Part shown: positions 20,431 to 30,428 of the stretch, piece after piece | Layout of the letters: every line of letters begins with the position of its first letter | Position numbering within the stretch: the first letter of the stretch is position 1 | Assembly: GCA_905181585.1 (NCBI GenBank) | Contig: CAJIYG010000002.1 | Span: 1-64,000, forward strand | DNA length: 64,000 nucleotides | Direction: 5' to 3' | Source of the DNA: an uncultured Flavobacteriales bacterium | GTDB lineage: Bacteria; Bacteroidota; Bacteroidia; Flavobacteriales; BACL11 | Position numbers and translations under genes: made by a program | The notes under the pieces: model-generated | Told to the model about the DNA's origin: nothing | The model's database searches: none | The model's input: the letters and a program-made list of their open reading frames with translations, nothing else

Positions 20431-22334
20431 TTAGTTTTTAATTCTTGAGTATTTATTGCCATGTTTTGAAATTTTGTCTTTGTCAAATAGGTATTGTATT
20501 ACATTTTGAATTTTTTCTTTTTCTATTTCTTTTAAAATAATAATAATTTCATCTATACTTAATTCCTTTTTTCTAATAATTTAATTATTGCAGCAGAAAT
20601 TTCTTCAAAATCTTTCTGTTTTAATGTTTTTCTATTTTCTTTAACACAATAGTCACAAATTTGACATCTTTCTTTAGAATTTTCACCAAAATGTCTTAAT
20701 AATAATATACTTCTGCATTCATCTCTATTATATGCATATGAAATTATTTCTTCAAGCTTTTTATTACTGTATTCTCTGGCTTCTTTTAATCTTTCTTTTG
20801 AAATATTTAATTCTTTTGCATCTAATCTATTTTGAAGATATATTAAATGTGTACCCCCATGCTTTGGGATATAAGAAATAATACCCTTTTGCTCAAGTTT
20901 TTGAAGCATATTTATTAGCTTTTCTTCAGAAATATTAAGTTCGCTCGCAAGTTTTTTTTCTTTTATACTAATGTTATTATTAAAAATTCCGGGGAATTTT
21001 CTTAATATAATTCTTATGAAATTATCAAAAAAACTATTAGCAATTTGGAACTTATATAATTCAGAATTATTTATAGCCATTTTAATCTTTGAAGATCCAA
21101 ATGAATTATCAAGTAACTTAATCAAATCTTCATTTTCAAGAAATTGAAGAGTATGGAATGTTTGGGTTATATTAAAATTATATTTTTTTGCAAAAACTTC
21201 TATATTAAAAGCAAACTCTTCTTCAGGCATTGTATTTACAGCAACTTGTAAATAATCAGCAATTTTTTGATACATTTCTTGTATTTCTTCAAGAGTCGGG
21301 TATCTAAATTTTAGAATATCTTTATTTCTTTTAATATCACTTTGATTTATTAATAGGAACGAATAAGCAGTTTTGCCATTTCTTCCAGCTCTGCCTGCCT
21401 CTTGAAAATATGCTTCTATATTTAGTGGTAGTTGCATGTGTACCACTAATTTGACATCTTCTTTATCAATTCCTAGTCCAAAGGCATTTGTTGCTACAAT
21501 AACACGTGTCTGATTTGTTATCCAAGATTCTTGTGTTTTGTTTCTTGTAGAATTATCTATTCCAGCATGATAAGATTTTGCACTTATTTGATTATTTATT
21601 AATAGCTGACAAATTTCATTGCTCTGTCTTCTTGAACCAACATATACTATTACAGAACTTTTAATTTTCTTTAAGAGTTTTAATAATACTTCAGTTTTGT
21701 TGTTTACAACTGTATTTACGTACGATAGGTTTTTTCTCCTAAATGAGGATTTAATTAAATTATTTTTTTTGAAATTTAGATTCTCTTGAATATCCTCTGC
21801 TACTAATTTATTGGCTGTTGCAGTTAGTGCTATAATGGGAGCGTTATTAGCAAATTCTCTTATTTCATTTATTAGTCTATACGAAGGTCTGAAATTATGT
21901 CCCCACTGGGAAATACAATGTGCCTCGTCAACAGCAATTAAATTAATATCCATCAATCTAATTTTATCTCTAACTAATTTATTTTTTAGTTTTTCAGGTG
22001 ATAGATATAGGAATTTAATATTTCCATAAATACAATTTGTTAGCGTTGTATCAATATCTTTAAAATACATATTAGAAGAAATTGATACAGATTTTATTCC
22101 TTTAGATTGTAGATGTCTTATTTGATCATTCATTAAAGAAATAAGTGGAGATATTACTAGACAAATACCATCATTCATGATTGCCGGAATTTGATAGCAT
22201 ATTGATTTACCCCCACCAGTGGGTAATAAAGCTAATGTATCTTGCTTGTTTACTACAGAGGAAATGATTTCTTCTTGATTTAATCTAAAAGAATTATGTC
22301 CCCAATATTTTTTAAGTATATCTAAAGCCTTCAT
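20431..22334 (-). CDS. recQ: ATP-dependent DNA helicase RecQ, with a late frameshift
   Basis: 3'-5' superfamily 2 DNA helicase used in recombination and repair. Walker A LLPTGGGKS at 36-44, DEAH at 136-139, then TATANKLVAEDI (motif III), and motif VI AGRAGRNGK. A Cys4 zinc-binding module follows (CRSILLLRHFG, CQICDYC). The long frame stops at 20559 inside an A-run, but shifting one base near 20563-20570 continues as ELSIDEIIIILKEIEKEKIQ and ends at 20431, giving about 633 residues and a more complete winged-helix/HRDC-side end. I therefore extend the gene. Confidence 0.9.
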
Positions 22335-22399
22335 AATGAATAATTATCACTATAAATATAACTATTAAATACCAATAATATTTTATTTGAATTTTAAAA

Positions 22400-23347
22400 T
22401 TATTCTTGAGCAGCTAAAAATCTTTCTGCATCTAATGCTGCCATACATCCAGTACCGGCGGATGTAACTGCTTGTCTATAAACATGATCTGCTACATCTC
22501 CAGCAGCAAAAACGCCTGGGATTTTAGTTTTAGAGGTACCAGCTTCAATTATAAGATAACCATTTTCATCCATGTCTAGTTGACCTTTGAAAAGACTAGT
22601 GTTAGGAGTATGTCCAATAGCAACAAAAAAACCTTTTGCAGGAGTAATAGTTTCTTCACCAGTTTTATTATTTATAGAAGTAACACTTTCTACTCCTATT
22701 TCTCCAGGTTCTCCATTTATACTTTTTGTATCATTATTAAATAAGACTTCTAAGTTTGGAGTATTAAATACTCTTTTTTGCATTGCTTTAGAAGCTCTCA
22801 TTTCATCTCTCCTTACTAGCATTGTAACTTTATTACACAGTTTTGCTAAATAAGTAGCTTCTTCGGCAGCAGTATCACCAGCTCCAACAACAACTACATC
22901 CATTCCTTTGTAAAAGAATCCATCGCATGTGGCACATGCTGAAACTCCATAACCATTTAATCTTTTTTCATCTTCAATTCCTAGCCATTTTGCTGATGCA
23001 CCGGTTGCAATAATTATAGTTTCTGCAATAACATTGGTTTTTTCATCAATTTCTACTTTAAAAGGCCTTTTACTAAAATCAACTTTTGTTACCATTCCCC
23101 ATCTAGTGTCAGTTTCAAATCTTTCAGCTTGAGCTTTGAAGTCTTCCATCATTTTTGTTCCATCTACACCATTAGGGTAGCCTGGGTAATTATCAACTTC
23201 AGTTGTAGTTGTTAGTTGTCCTCCAGGCTGAAGGCCTTGTATTACTACAGGGTGAAGGTCTGCTCTGGCAGCATATATTGCAGCAGAATAGCCTGCAGGT
23301 CCTGATCCTATTATTAGTGTTTCAATGTGTTCAATTTCTTCGCTCAT
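22400..23347 (-). CDS. trxB: Thioredoxin-disulfide reductase
   Basis: NADPH-dependent flavoenzyme that reduces thioredoxin. FAD-binding GSGPAG at residues 14-19, the redox pair CATC at 138-141, the NADPH-binding VVVVGAGDTAAEEA from about 151, and the closing FAD motif GVFAAGDVADHVYRQAVT. 315 residues, family-typical. Intact. It lies downstream of the DUF4249 gene on the same strand (25 bases), but probably has no functional link with it. Confidence 0.95.
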   Translation of the reverse strand: MSEEIEHIETLIIGSGPAGYSAAIYAARADLHPVVIQGLQPGGQLTTTTEVDNYPGYPNGVDGTKMMEDFKAQAERFETDTRWGMVTKVDFSKRPFKVEIDEKTNVIAETIIIATGASAKWLGIEDEKRLNGYGVSACATCDGFFYKGMDVVVVGAGDTAAEEATYLAKLCNKVTMLVRRDEMRASKAMQKRVFNTPNLEVLFNNDTKSINGEPGEIGVESVTSINNKTGEETITPAKGFFVAIGHTPNTSLFKGQLDMDENGYLIIEAGTSKTKIPGVFAAGDVADHVYRQAVTSAGTGCMAALDAERFLAAQE

Positions 23348-23372
23348 TTTATTTTGCTTTTTTGCTAAATTA

Positions 23373-24449
23373 TTAAAAAAGATCAGTTATTTCAACCGAA
23401 TCTAAAGGTAATAGAGTATTAGTTGTAAAACCATCAATAATTGGGATTTTATAGTAAGAAGCACCATATCCAGTCCAACCTCCATAGCCACCATTTATAT
23501 TGCTGACAAGATTAAGAGGTTCTTGAAATGGATTACCATTTGATCCAAATTGCCTAATTAAACTTCTCCAAAATTTCAACGCAGGTTCATCAATTTGACA
23601 AAATTTAATTGTTACAACATCATAAGGAACAAAAATACTATCAGTTGAATTAGATGTTTCATATTCAAAATATCTACTAGCGTTATATGGAAGTGTTGGA
23701 AAGTCTCCTTCTCCTCTTTGTGGGAAATAGGTCTGAAATCTTTCACCATTAATAAGTATATCAGTACCTGCATCAATTATTTGCATTAAGGGATCTGAAT
23801 TGTCCTTTAGGGTCCAATTTGTTGTATCTACTCCCCAGTGAGTATTTTTTCTATACTTAATCATAATATTATTATTAATATTTCCTGGGTCGTTATATAT
23901 TGCATTAATATCAAATTCATAATCTAAATCAGAAAATTCATTTTTCTCTACCCATAAACAATCTAAAGGAGTTAGGTTTGGTATAGTTGTTTGACTAGTT
24001 ATTTGCTTGTCATTCCATCTTATAATTAAATTATATGTTCCATTTTCTTTACTAAAATCATTACTTATTCCACCGCTCAAAGTTATGGGATTATAAGATC
24101 CTGAATTTGCATAAGGGAAATTATTTAATGCTGTAAAGTAATTAAGATCGGTATAAATTGGAAGCGAATCAAATGGAGGAGGTAGCATTTCTAAAAGTAT
24201 AGAATCAGCTGTTCCATCCTCATTTTCTTTCCAAACAATTACTTGAGCATCTTTAATAAATAAATCATTATAGGTATCTATATTAATTTCATCAAAATAA
24301 CCTTGATTTTTTGATAATACTACATAGGGAGGCATATTAGGTTCAATACCTCCTTCAACTACAATTGTTTGAGATTCAATAGGGAACTCAATAATTATCT
24401 CATCTTGACATGAAATAAATACTAAACAGATAAATAAATATTTTTTCAT
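23373..24449 (-). CDS. DUF4249 outer-membrane lipoprotein
   Basis: A 358-residue lipoprotein: MKKYLFICLVFISC is a lipobox with the modified Cys at position 14. The early segment FPIESQTIVVEGGIEPN and the polar, aromatic-rich body match DUF4249, a Bacteroidota family that nearly always follows a TonB receptor. It presumably forms a surface-exposed accessory subunit to the receptor, as SusD does for SusC, but this is inference. The stop of the upstream receptor is 2 bases away, so the two are co-transcribed. Confidence 0.82.
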   Translation of the reverse strand: MKKYLFICLVFISCQDEIIIEFPIESQTIVVEGGIEPNMPPYVVLSKNQGYFDEINIDTYNDLFIKDAQVIVWKENEDGTADSILLEMLPPPFDSLPIYTDLNYFTALNNFPYANSGSYNPITLSGGISNDFSKENGTYNLIIRWNDKQITSQTTIPNLTPLDCLWVEKNEFSDLDYEFDINAIYNDPGNINNNIMIKYRKNTHWGVDTTNWTLKDNSDPLMQIIDAGTDILINGERFQTYFPQRGEGDFPTLPYNASRYFEYETSNSTDSIFVPYDVVTIKFCQIDEPALKFWRSLIRQFGSNGNPFQEPLNLVSNINGGYGGWTGYGASYYKIPIIDGFTTNTLLPLDSVEITDLF

Positions 24450-24451
24450 AA

Positions 24452-26836
24452 TTAAAAATTAAAATTCCAAGTTACTGAAGGAAGAATTGGAAAAATTGAT
24501 ACTTGATATGCTTTTGCTTCCACATTTCCATTTTGAATATTTTGATCTTCAGCATTATCATCAAGACCTTCAATAGCAAAATAAATAAAATATGGATTCT
24601 TTCTTGAGTATATGTTGTAAATAGAGAAATTCCATGAAGATTTAAATTTCTTATTCTTTTTATTAGGAGTATATGTGGCTCCAATATCCATTCTATGGTA
24701 AGGGTCCATTCTATATCCGTTTCTAGAAGTAAACTGTGTGTAAACATCTCCACCAATTACATATCTTTCAGTAGGTAATGTAATTGAATTTCCAGAGGCA
24801 TAAACAAAAACACCACTTAGAGTCCATGCCTTTGAAAGTTTATGAGTAGCAGTGACTGATAAATCATGACGTCTATCATATTTTGCAGGAAAAGATTCGC
24901 CATTATTTACTTCATCAAAATATCTTGTTGTTTTAGATAGTGTATATCCTATCCATCCTGTAGTTTTTCCTTGAACTTTCTTAAGAAGAACTTCCACTCC
25001 ATATGAATCTCCATCACCAAAAGTAAAAGCATTATCGCTATTTGAATTTGTATTGTCTTCTGGAAGAACTCCTTCTTTATATTCTATAAGATTAGTCATC
25101 TCTTTATAATATGATTCAACAGAAGTTTCATACATATTATCATTTAAATTCTTAAAGTATCCAAACGCTAGTTGTTTAGCAAATTTTGGTTTAATAGCAG
25201 TAGAGCTGGGAACCCATAAGTCTGTTGGTAAACTAACTGCTGAGGTAGATGCTAAATGAACATATTGATAGTTCTCAGTATATGCTGCCTTTAAAGAGCT
25301 TGTAGGATTTAGTGTATATCGAAGGGATAATCTTGGTTCAATATGCCTATAATTATTTGAATTTAGTGTTAGATCATTTTTTAAATAATTTAAAAAGGTG
25401 ATATCTCCTGCGTGCTGAAATGATGAATATCTTAATCCTGCATTTATTTTTAATACATCACTTAACTCAAAATCATCTGAAAAGTAAATTGCTCCTTCAT
25501 TTGAATATTGTCTATAAATTTCATCTGGGGCAAATGTAACTTCACCTGCTTTTCCCGTAGCATTTCCTGGAGTGAATTCATGGTAAGTGTAGTTTGTACC
25601 AAACTTTATAGTGTGTCTTTGATTTGGTTGATAAAGAAAATCAACTTTTGTATTCCAGTCATTAATGCCGGAGAATATTTTAAATTCAAAGTCACTTTGA
25701 GCAATATTAAATTCAAATCTATAGTCACTAAAAACTAGAGATGTGTTCATAAATAATTTATCATTAAATAAATGATTCCATCTTAATGAACCAGTAGCAT
25801 TTCCCCATGGGATTTGAACAGCAAAACCGTTATCACTATTTGCGAAATCAAAAACATCTCTACCAAAATAACCACTTAAGTATAGCCTGTCTTTGTCTGA
25901 AACTCTGTAATTAATTTTTGTTGTTAAATCATAAAAATAATATCCTGATCCAGCAAAAGCATTCTTTTCTCCTGTCTCAGGGTTTTCTCTGTTTAGTAAA
26001 GGTTTTGATAAAACATCTATATAAGTTCTTCTTCCTGAAATAATAAAAGAGCTTTTATTTTTTTGGATAGGTCCCTGAAGTGTTAGTCTTGAGGATAATA
26101 AACCAATACCACCATCAGCTTTAAATTTTTTATTGTTTCCTTCTTTCATTGTTATGTCTAGAACTGATGAAAGTCTTCCTCCATACTCTGCAGGCATTCC
26201 ACCCTTTATAATATTAATATCTTTAATAGCATCTGCATTAAAAACTGAAAAGAAACCAAAAAGGTGAGAGGCATTATAGACAACTGCTTCATCTAATAAG
26301 ATTAAGTTTTGATCTGGGCCGCCACCTCTAACATAAAGACCTGAGCTTCCTTCACCATTTGCAGTAATTCCAGGAAGTAACTGTGCTGATTTAATGACAT
26401 CAACTTCTCCTAATATTGCTGGAAGTTGTTTGATATTTGTTACCTCCATTTTAACTTGACTCATATTAGAGCTACTAATATTTTTATCCAGTTTTTCTCC
26501 AGTAATAGTAACTTCATCAGTTAGGATTGCATTGCTTTTTAAAGAGATATTAACTCTTAGATCTTTATCAACAATAAGGTTCTTAGTAACAGATTCTAAG
26601 CCAATAAATGAATATGTTATGTTATATGTTCCCTCCTCTATAGTAAGAGAGTAGAAGCCATAAGCATTAGTTACTGTTCCTTTGAATGTTTCTTTATCAT
26701 AAACTGAAACACCAATTAGATTTTCTCCTGAATTATCATCTTGAACAAATCCACTTATGGTGAAGTTATTTTGTGCAACAATTGGAAAAGTAATTAGTTG
26801 AATTAAAATTAGAAAAAATAATTTTTTGAAGCTCAT
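24452..26836 (-). CDS. TonB-dependent receptor (partner of the DUF4249 lipoprotein)
   Basis: 794 residues with signal peptide (FKKLFFLILIQLITFPIVAQ), a CarboxypepD_reg-like domain (TISGFVQDDNSGENLIGVSV), and a plug with QLPAILGEVDVIKSAQLLPG, SGLYVRGGGPDQNLILLDEA and INIIKGGMPAEYGGRLSSVL. The long barrel ends in F. The VDVIKSxQLLPG plug type is typical of receptors paired with DUF4249, and the next gene is exactly that. Ligand unknown. A -7 element TATCTTTG lies at 26860-26867. Confidence 0.9.
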   Translation of the reverse strand: MSFKKLFFLILIQLITFPIVAQNNFTISGFVQDDNSGENLIGVSVYDKETFKGTVTNAYGFYSLTIEEGTYNITYSFIGLESVTKNLIVDKDLRVNISLKSNAILTDEVTITGEKLDKNISSSNMSQVKMEVTNIKQLPAILGEVDVIKSAQLLPGITANGEGSSGLYVRGGGPDQNLILLDEAVVYNASHLFGFFSVFNADAIKDINIIKGGMPAEYGGRLSSVLDITMKEGNNKKFKADGGIGLLSSRLTLQGPIQKNKSSFIISGRRTYIDVLSKPLLNRENPETGEKNAFAGSGYYFYDLTTKINYRVSDKDRLYLSGYFGRDVFDFANSDNGFAVQIPWGNATGSLRWNHLFNDKLFMNTSLVFSDYRFEFNIAQSDFEFKIFSGINDWNTKVDFLYQPNQRHTIKFGTNYTYHEFTPGNATGKAGEVTFAPDEIYRQYSNEGAIYFSDDFELSDVLKINAGLRYSSFQHAGDITFLNYLKNDLTLNSNNYRHIEPRLSLRYTLNPTSSLKAAYTENYQYVHLASTSAVSLPTDLWVPSSTAIKPKFAKQLAFGYFKNLNDNMYETSVESYYKEMTNLIEYKEGVLPEDNTNSNSDNAFTFGDGDSYGVEVLLKKVQGKTTGWIGYTLSKTTRYFDEVNNGESFPAKYDRRHDLSVTATHKLSKAWTLSGVFVYASGNSITLPTERYVIGGDVYTQFTSRNGYRMDPYHRMDIGATYTPNKKNKKFKSSWNFSIYNIYSRKNPYFIYFAIEGLDDNAEDQNIQNGNVEAKAYQVSIFPILPSVTWNFNF

Positions 26837-26859
26837 CTAAATAAAATAAAATTGTATAG

Positions 26860-26867
26860 CAAAGATA
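26860..26867 (-). promoter_or_regulatory. Bacteroidota -7 element (TATCTTTG) for the receptor/DUF4249 pair
   Basis: TATCTTTG on the minus strand fits TAnnTTTG and ends 23 bases before ATG 26836. No clear -33 TTG. Confidence 0.4.
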
Positions 26868-26914
26868 TAACATTATCTATATTTAGCTTATCTAAAAGAG
26901 GTCTAAAAAAACAA

Positions 26915-28966
26915 TTAAATTGCCAATAATTTTTTTATTTCTGTTTCGACTTTTTCAGAATTAGGAAGCATTCTTTCTTCTAAAATTGAGTTTAGTGGAA
27001 TTGCTGGAAGATTCTCAGAGCCAATGACTTGAATGGCTCCATCTAAATAATTAAAACATTGCTGTGATATCTTTGATGCTAGTGCCTGTGCAAATGAATT
27101 ATTAGTAGGCTCTTCACTTATTACAATACATTTTCCATGAATTTTAACTCTTTCATTAATCATTTTTTGATCTAATGGATATATTGTTCTAAGATCAATT
27201 ATTTCTACTTGATTGTTAAATTTTTTTGCAGCACTTTTTGACCAATAAACTCCCATACCATATGTTATAATACATATAGAATTACCTTTTTTAATAGATT
27301 CTTTAGAGGCCTCAATTACAATATTTGCTTTACCTAAAGGAAGAATATAGTCTTCATTAGGCTCAATTGTTTTAGTTGATTCAGTTCCTTTAATTTTACC
27401 CCAGTATAAACCTTTATGTTCTAAAATAACTACAGGATTTGGATCATAAAAAGCTGCTTTTATTATTCCTTTAAGATCAGCAGCATTAGAAGGATAAGCA
27501 ATTTTTATTCCATTTATATTTGACAGTATAGATTCTATTGATGAAGAGTGATAAGGTCCACCACTTCCATAAGCTCCACAAGGAATCCTGATTATATTAC
27601 TAATAGGCCATTTACCATTTGAAAGATAGTAAGATCTACTAACTTCAGTGAAAAGTTGATTTAATCCAGGCCATACATAATCAGCAAATTGAATTTCTAC
27701 AATAGGTTTTAATCCAACAGCAGACATACCAACAGTACTACCGATTATAAATGCTTCTTGTATAGGAGTGTTAAAAACTCTTTCATCACCAAATGTTTTA
27801 CCTAGAGTGGCAGCTTCTCTAAAGACACCTCCTAATCTTTTTCCAACATCTTGACCATATAATAAGCACTCAGGATGTTTATTCATTAATTCTTTAACAG
27901 CAAATATTGCTGCATCAACCATAAATATTTTTTCTTTTCCTTTTGGCGCTCTTTCTCCGCTTTCATCTTTTATGTTAGTTGGAGCAAAATCATGTTTAAA
28001 TAAATCATCTTCTGAGGGATCTTCAGCACTTAATGCTTTTTTAAAGTCAACTTTAACATTTTTATTTATTTCTAAACTAATTTTTTTAAGTTCTTCATTT
28101 TTAAAATTATTTTCTAGTAAAAGTTTTTTTAATTTTGGAAATGGATCATTTAATAATGCTTCTTTTAAGTCATCTCTATACCATTCCATTCTTACACCAG
28201 AGGTGTGATGGTTAAGTAAAGGAACTTTTGCATGAATTAGAATTGGAATACTTTTCTCTTGAATTTCCTTTATTGCACTACTTATAGTTTTGTAAGATTC
28301 CTCAAAGTCAGTTCCATCAATTGAATAATTTTTAATTCCAAAACCACTAGCATATTTTGCTGCATCAACTGCTCTTGTTTCAGAAGAATGAGCCGAAATA
28401 TCCCATTCATTATCTTGTACAACATATAAAATAGGAAGTTTTTTTAATGAAGCCATTTGAAAAGCTTCAGCAACTTCTCCTTCTGTGATTGATGCATCTC
28501 CAAATGAACAAACAACAATAGGATTTTTTTCCTTTAATAAATTATTTTTCTTTTTATACCGCAATCCAAGGGCTATTCCAGTTGTAGGTATCGCTTGCAT
28601 TCCAGTTGCAGAGGACTGGTGTATAATTTTAGGCATATCATCTCTTTTTAGAGATGGATGAGAATAGTATGTACGTCCACCTGAGAATGGGTCCTCTTTT
28701 TTACACATCAGCTGTAGCATAAGTTCATAAGGTGTAATACCAATTCCTAATAATATGGAATCATCTCTATAATACGGAGAGACCCAATCGTCCTTAGTTA
28801 ATTGAAGGGCTAGAGCTATTTGAATTACTTCGTGTCCTTTTGATGTAGCATGAACATATTTTGATGTAATATCTTTGTTTTCTTCATAGATGTCACTCAA
28901 AGATCTTGCAGTGCAAATTAGTTGATATGCTTTTTTAAGTATTTCTTTTGGAAGCTTGTTACTCAC
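26915..28966 (-). CDS. Fused alpha/beta E1 component of a 2-oxoacid dehydrogenase
   Basis: Thiamine diphosphate enzyme of the pyruvate/branched-chain 2-oxoacid dehydrogenase class, with alpha and beta subunits in one 683-residue chain. The alpha part (about 1-330) has HATSKGHEVIQIAL and the TPP/Mg motif GDASITEGE at 156-164 with a later Asn (VVQDNEW). The beta part (about 345-683) has CLLYGQDVGKRLGGVFREA and GLKPIVEIQFADY plus the transketolase C-domain (IIDLRTIYPLDQKMI). It decarboxylates a 2-oxoacid and passes the acyl group to an E2 lipoyl protein, which is not here. It ends the long paa-locus run, adjacent to an enoyl-CoA hydratase with no gap. Confidence 0.88.
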   Translation of the reverse strand: MSNKLPKEILKKAYQLICTARSLSDIYEENKDITSKYVHATSKGHEVIQIALALQLTKDDWVSPYYRDDSILLGIGITPYELMLQLMCKKEDPFSGGRTYYSHPSLKRDDMPKIIHQSSATGMQAIPTTGIALGLRYKKKNNLLKEKNPIVVCSFGDASITEGEVAEAFQMASLKKLPILYVVQDNEWDISAHSSETRAVDAAKYASGFGIKNYSIDGTDFEESYKTISSAIKEIQEKSIPILIHAKVPLLNHHTSGVRMEWYRDDLKEALLNDPFPKLKKLLLENNFKNEELKKISLEINKNVKVDFKKALSAEDPSEDDLFKHDFAPTNIKDESGERAPKGKEKIFMVDAAIFAVKELMNKHPECLLYGQDVGKRLGGVFREAATLGKTFGDERVFNTPIQEAFIIGSTVGMSAVGLKPIVEIQFADYVWPGLNQLFTEVSRSYYLSNGKWPISNIIRIPCGAYGSGGPYHSSSIESILSNINGIKIAYPSNAADLKGIIKAAFYDPNPVVILEHKGLYWGKIKGTESTKTIEPNEDYILPLGKANIVIEASKESIKKGNSICIITYGMGVYWSKSAAKKFNNQVEIIDLRTIYPLDQKMINERVKIHGKCIVISEEPTNNSFAQALASKISQQCFNYLDGAIQVIGSENLPAIPLNSILEERMLPNSEKVETEIKKLLAI

Positions 28967-29722
28967 TTATTTATTCTTGAATTTTGCAATTGCATTTTTA
29001 GTAAAGTCTGATAAAACAAGTTCTCCGCTATATTCAGCTCTTTCCTCTAATAATTTATCCCAATTTTTATTTTTCTCCCAAAAAACTTCTTTTAATTTTT
29101 TCATTGCCTCTGGGTTTGAGTTTAGTAGGTTTTGAGATAAGTGATTAATTGCCTCATCCATCTTCTCATTAGAATCAAACACTTCGGAATAAATCCCTTT
29201 ATCTTTTGCCCATATAGCATCGAACCACTTTGTTGCATTTACTGATAATGTCGAGTAGGCTGAAAGACCTGATTTCCTCTCAACTGCTGGTCCAACTACA
29301 AATGGACCAATTCCTACAGCTAATTCACTTAGCTTAATAGATGCAAATTTAGTCGCAAAGCAATAGTCTACTGCACAAGCCATTCCAACTCCACCACCAA
29401 CAGCTTTACCCTGCACTCTTCCAATAATTAATTTCGGACATTTTCTAGCAGCATTTATCACATTAGCAAAGCCCATAAAAAAACTCTTGCCTTCTTTTTT
29501 ATTGTTAATGCTAGAAAGTTCCTCAAAAGAAGCTCCAGCACAAAATGCTCTATCTCCTTTACTTCTCAAGATTATTATTTTAATATTATTATCATTACCA
29601 CAATCAGTAATTTTAGAAGCAAGTTTCTCGAGAATTTTAGAGGGGAGAGAATTGCTTTGTGGATGATAAAACTCTATTGTAGCAATAGAATTTTTAACTT
29701 CTAAATTAACAGATCCTTGCAT
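28967..29722 (-). CDS. Enoyl-CoA hydratase/isomerase family protein (possible PaaF role)
   Basis: 251 residues (from the second Met, MQGSVNLEVKNSIATIEFYH) of the crotonase fold. Oxyanion-hole segments are DRAFCAGASFEEL and GKAVGGGVGMACAVDYCFA. The usual second acidic catalytic residue is not evident in the GIGPFVVGPAVE region, so the reaction (hydration or isomerisation) is uncertain. No other hydratase is present in the paa locus besides PaaG, so this could be the PaaF step (2,3-dehydroadipyl-CoA hydration). ATG 29731 is three codons earlier and would overlap the upstream gene by 8 bases. Confidence 0.78.
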   Translation of the reverse strand: MQGSVNLEVKNSIATIEFYHPQSNSLPSKILEKLASKITDCGNDNNIKIIILRSKGDRAFCAGASFEELSSINNKKEGKSFFMGFANVINAARKCPKLIIGRVQGKAVGGGVGMACAVDYCFATKFASIKLSELAVGIGPFVVGPAVERKSGLSAYSTLSVNATKWFDAIWAKDKGIYSEVFDSNEKMDEAINHLSQNLLNSNPEAMKKLKEVFWEKNKNWDKLLEERAEYSGELVLSDFTKNAIAKFKNK

Positions 29723-29723
29723 A

Positions 29724-30428
29724 TTATTCAATTATTAATCTTTTTTCAATTTTACCATTATCATACATAATGATATTAATATTTTTTTTGTTTTTTGTTT
29801 CTTTTCCACTTAGATCAATAATACGATCAATTTTTTTGTTTTCTAAATTGTATTCATAGATATTACTTACGCATGAATCTACAACTACAGGCTTAGCAAC
29901 TGAATCTGCACAACCATTATTATCTTTTATATTAAAACCAACCATATAAGTTCCAGCTGCTAAAAATGTATATGATGTAACCGGGTTTACAGAAACACCA
30001 ATTCCGTCAAACTGATAGAACCAATAAACAATAGATGGGGCAGGAGTAGAAGCGTCAGCAAAATTTGTTGGTGTTCCAGAACATACAACATCATTTACAA
30101 AGTCAGCAGTTGGAAGACAGTACACTTCAACTTGAATAGTAGTGTCTGAAAAAAACATATCTGCATCTGTTACAGTTAATTTTATATCATAAAGTCCACA
30201 ACTTGGAAATAAATATTCTGCATTTGATTGAGTTGAAAATACTGTTCCATTGACCTCCCATGACCAAGCAACAATAGGGGAATTAGTATTAATATTTGGG
30301 GTTGAGAAATCATCTACAGGAAGTTGATTGCCAACACAAACATTACTGTAAATAAAATATGGATTAGGACCTTGAGAAAATGAAATTGCTGGCAATATCA
30401 TTATTATAATTATTAGAATTTTTTTCAT
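29724..30428 (-). CDS. Secreted PKD-domain protein with short sorting-like tail
   Basis: 234 residues. Signal peptide [19 protein letters not shown], then two PKD-like immunoglobulin repeats (about 35-105 with VAWSWEVNGT, and about 110-185 with PSIVYWFYQFDGIG, then SYTFLAAGTYMVGF). The end (IIDLSGKET, then IIMYDNGKIEKRLIIE) resembles the short C-terminal tails of three other secreted proteins in this window. It overlaps paaZ by 4 bases and abuts the hydratase gene, so this extracellular protein is embedded in a catabolic transcript. Role unknown. Confidence 0.75.
   Translation of the reverse strand: MKKILIIIIMILPAISFSQGPNPYFIYSNVCVGNQLPVDDFSTPNINTNSPIVAWSWEVNGTVFSTQSNAEYLFPSCGLYDIKLTVTDADMFFSDTTIQVEVYCLPTADFVNDVVCSGTPTNFADASTPAPSIVYWFYQFDGIGVSVNPVTSYTFLAAGTYMVGFNIKDNNGCADSVAKPVVVDSCVSNIYEYNLENKKIDRIIDLSGKETKNKKNINIIMYDNGKIEKRLIIE

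Noticed and set aside
24472-24756. Second minus-strand frame inside the receptor 3' end
   Set aside because: It is an out-of-frame shadow of the same strand's receptor, whose barrel end is intact.
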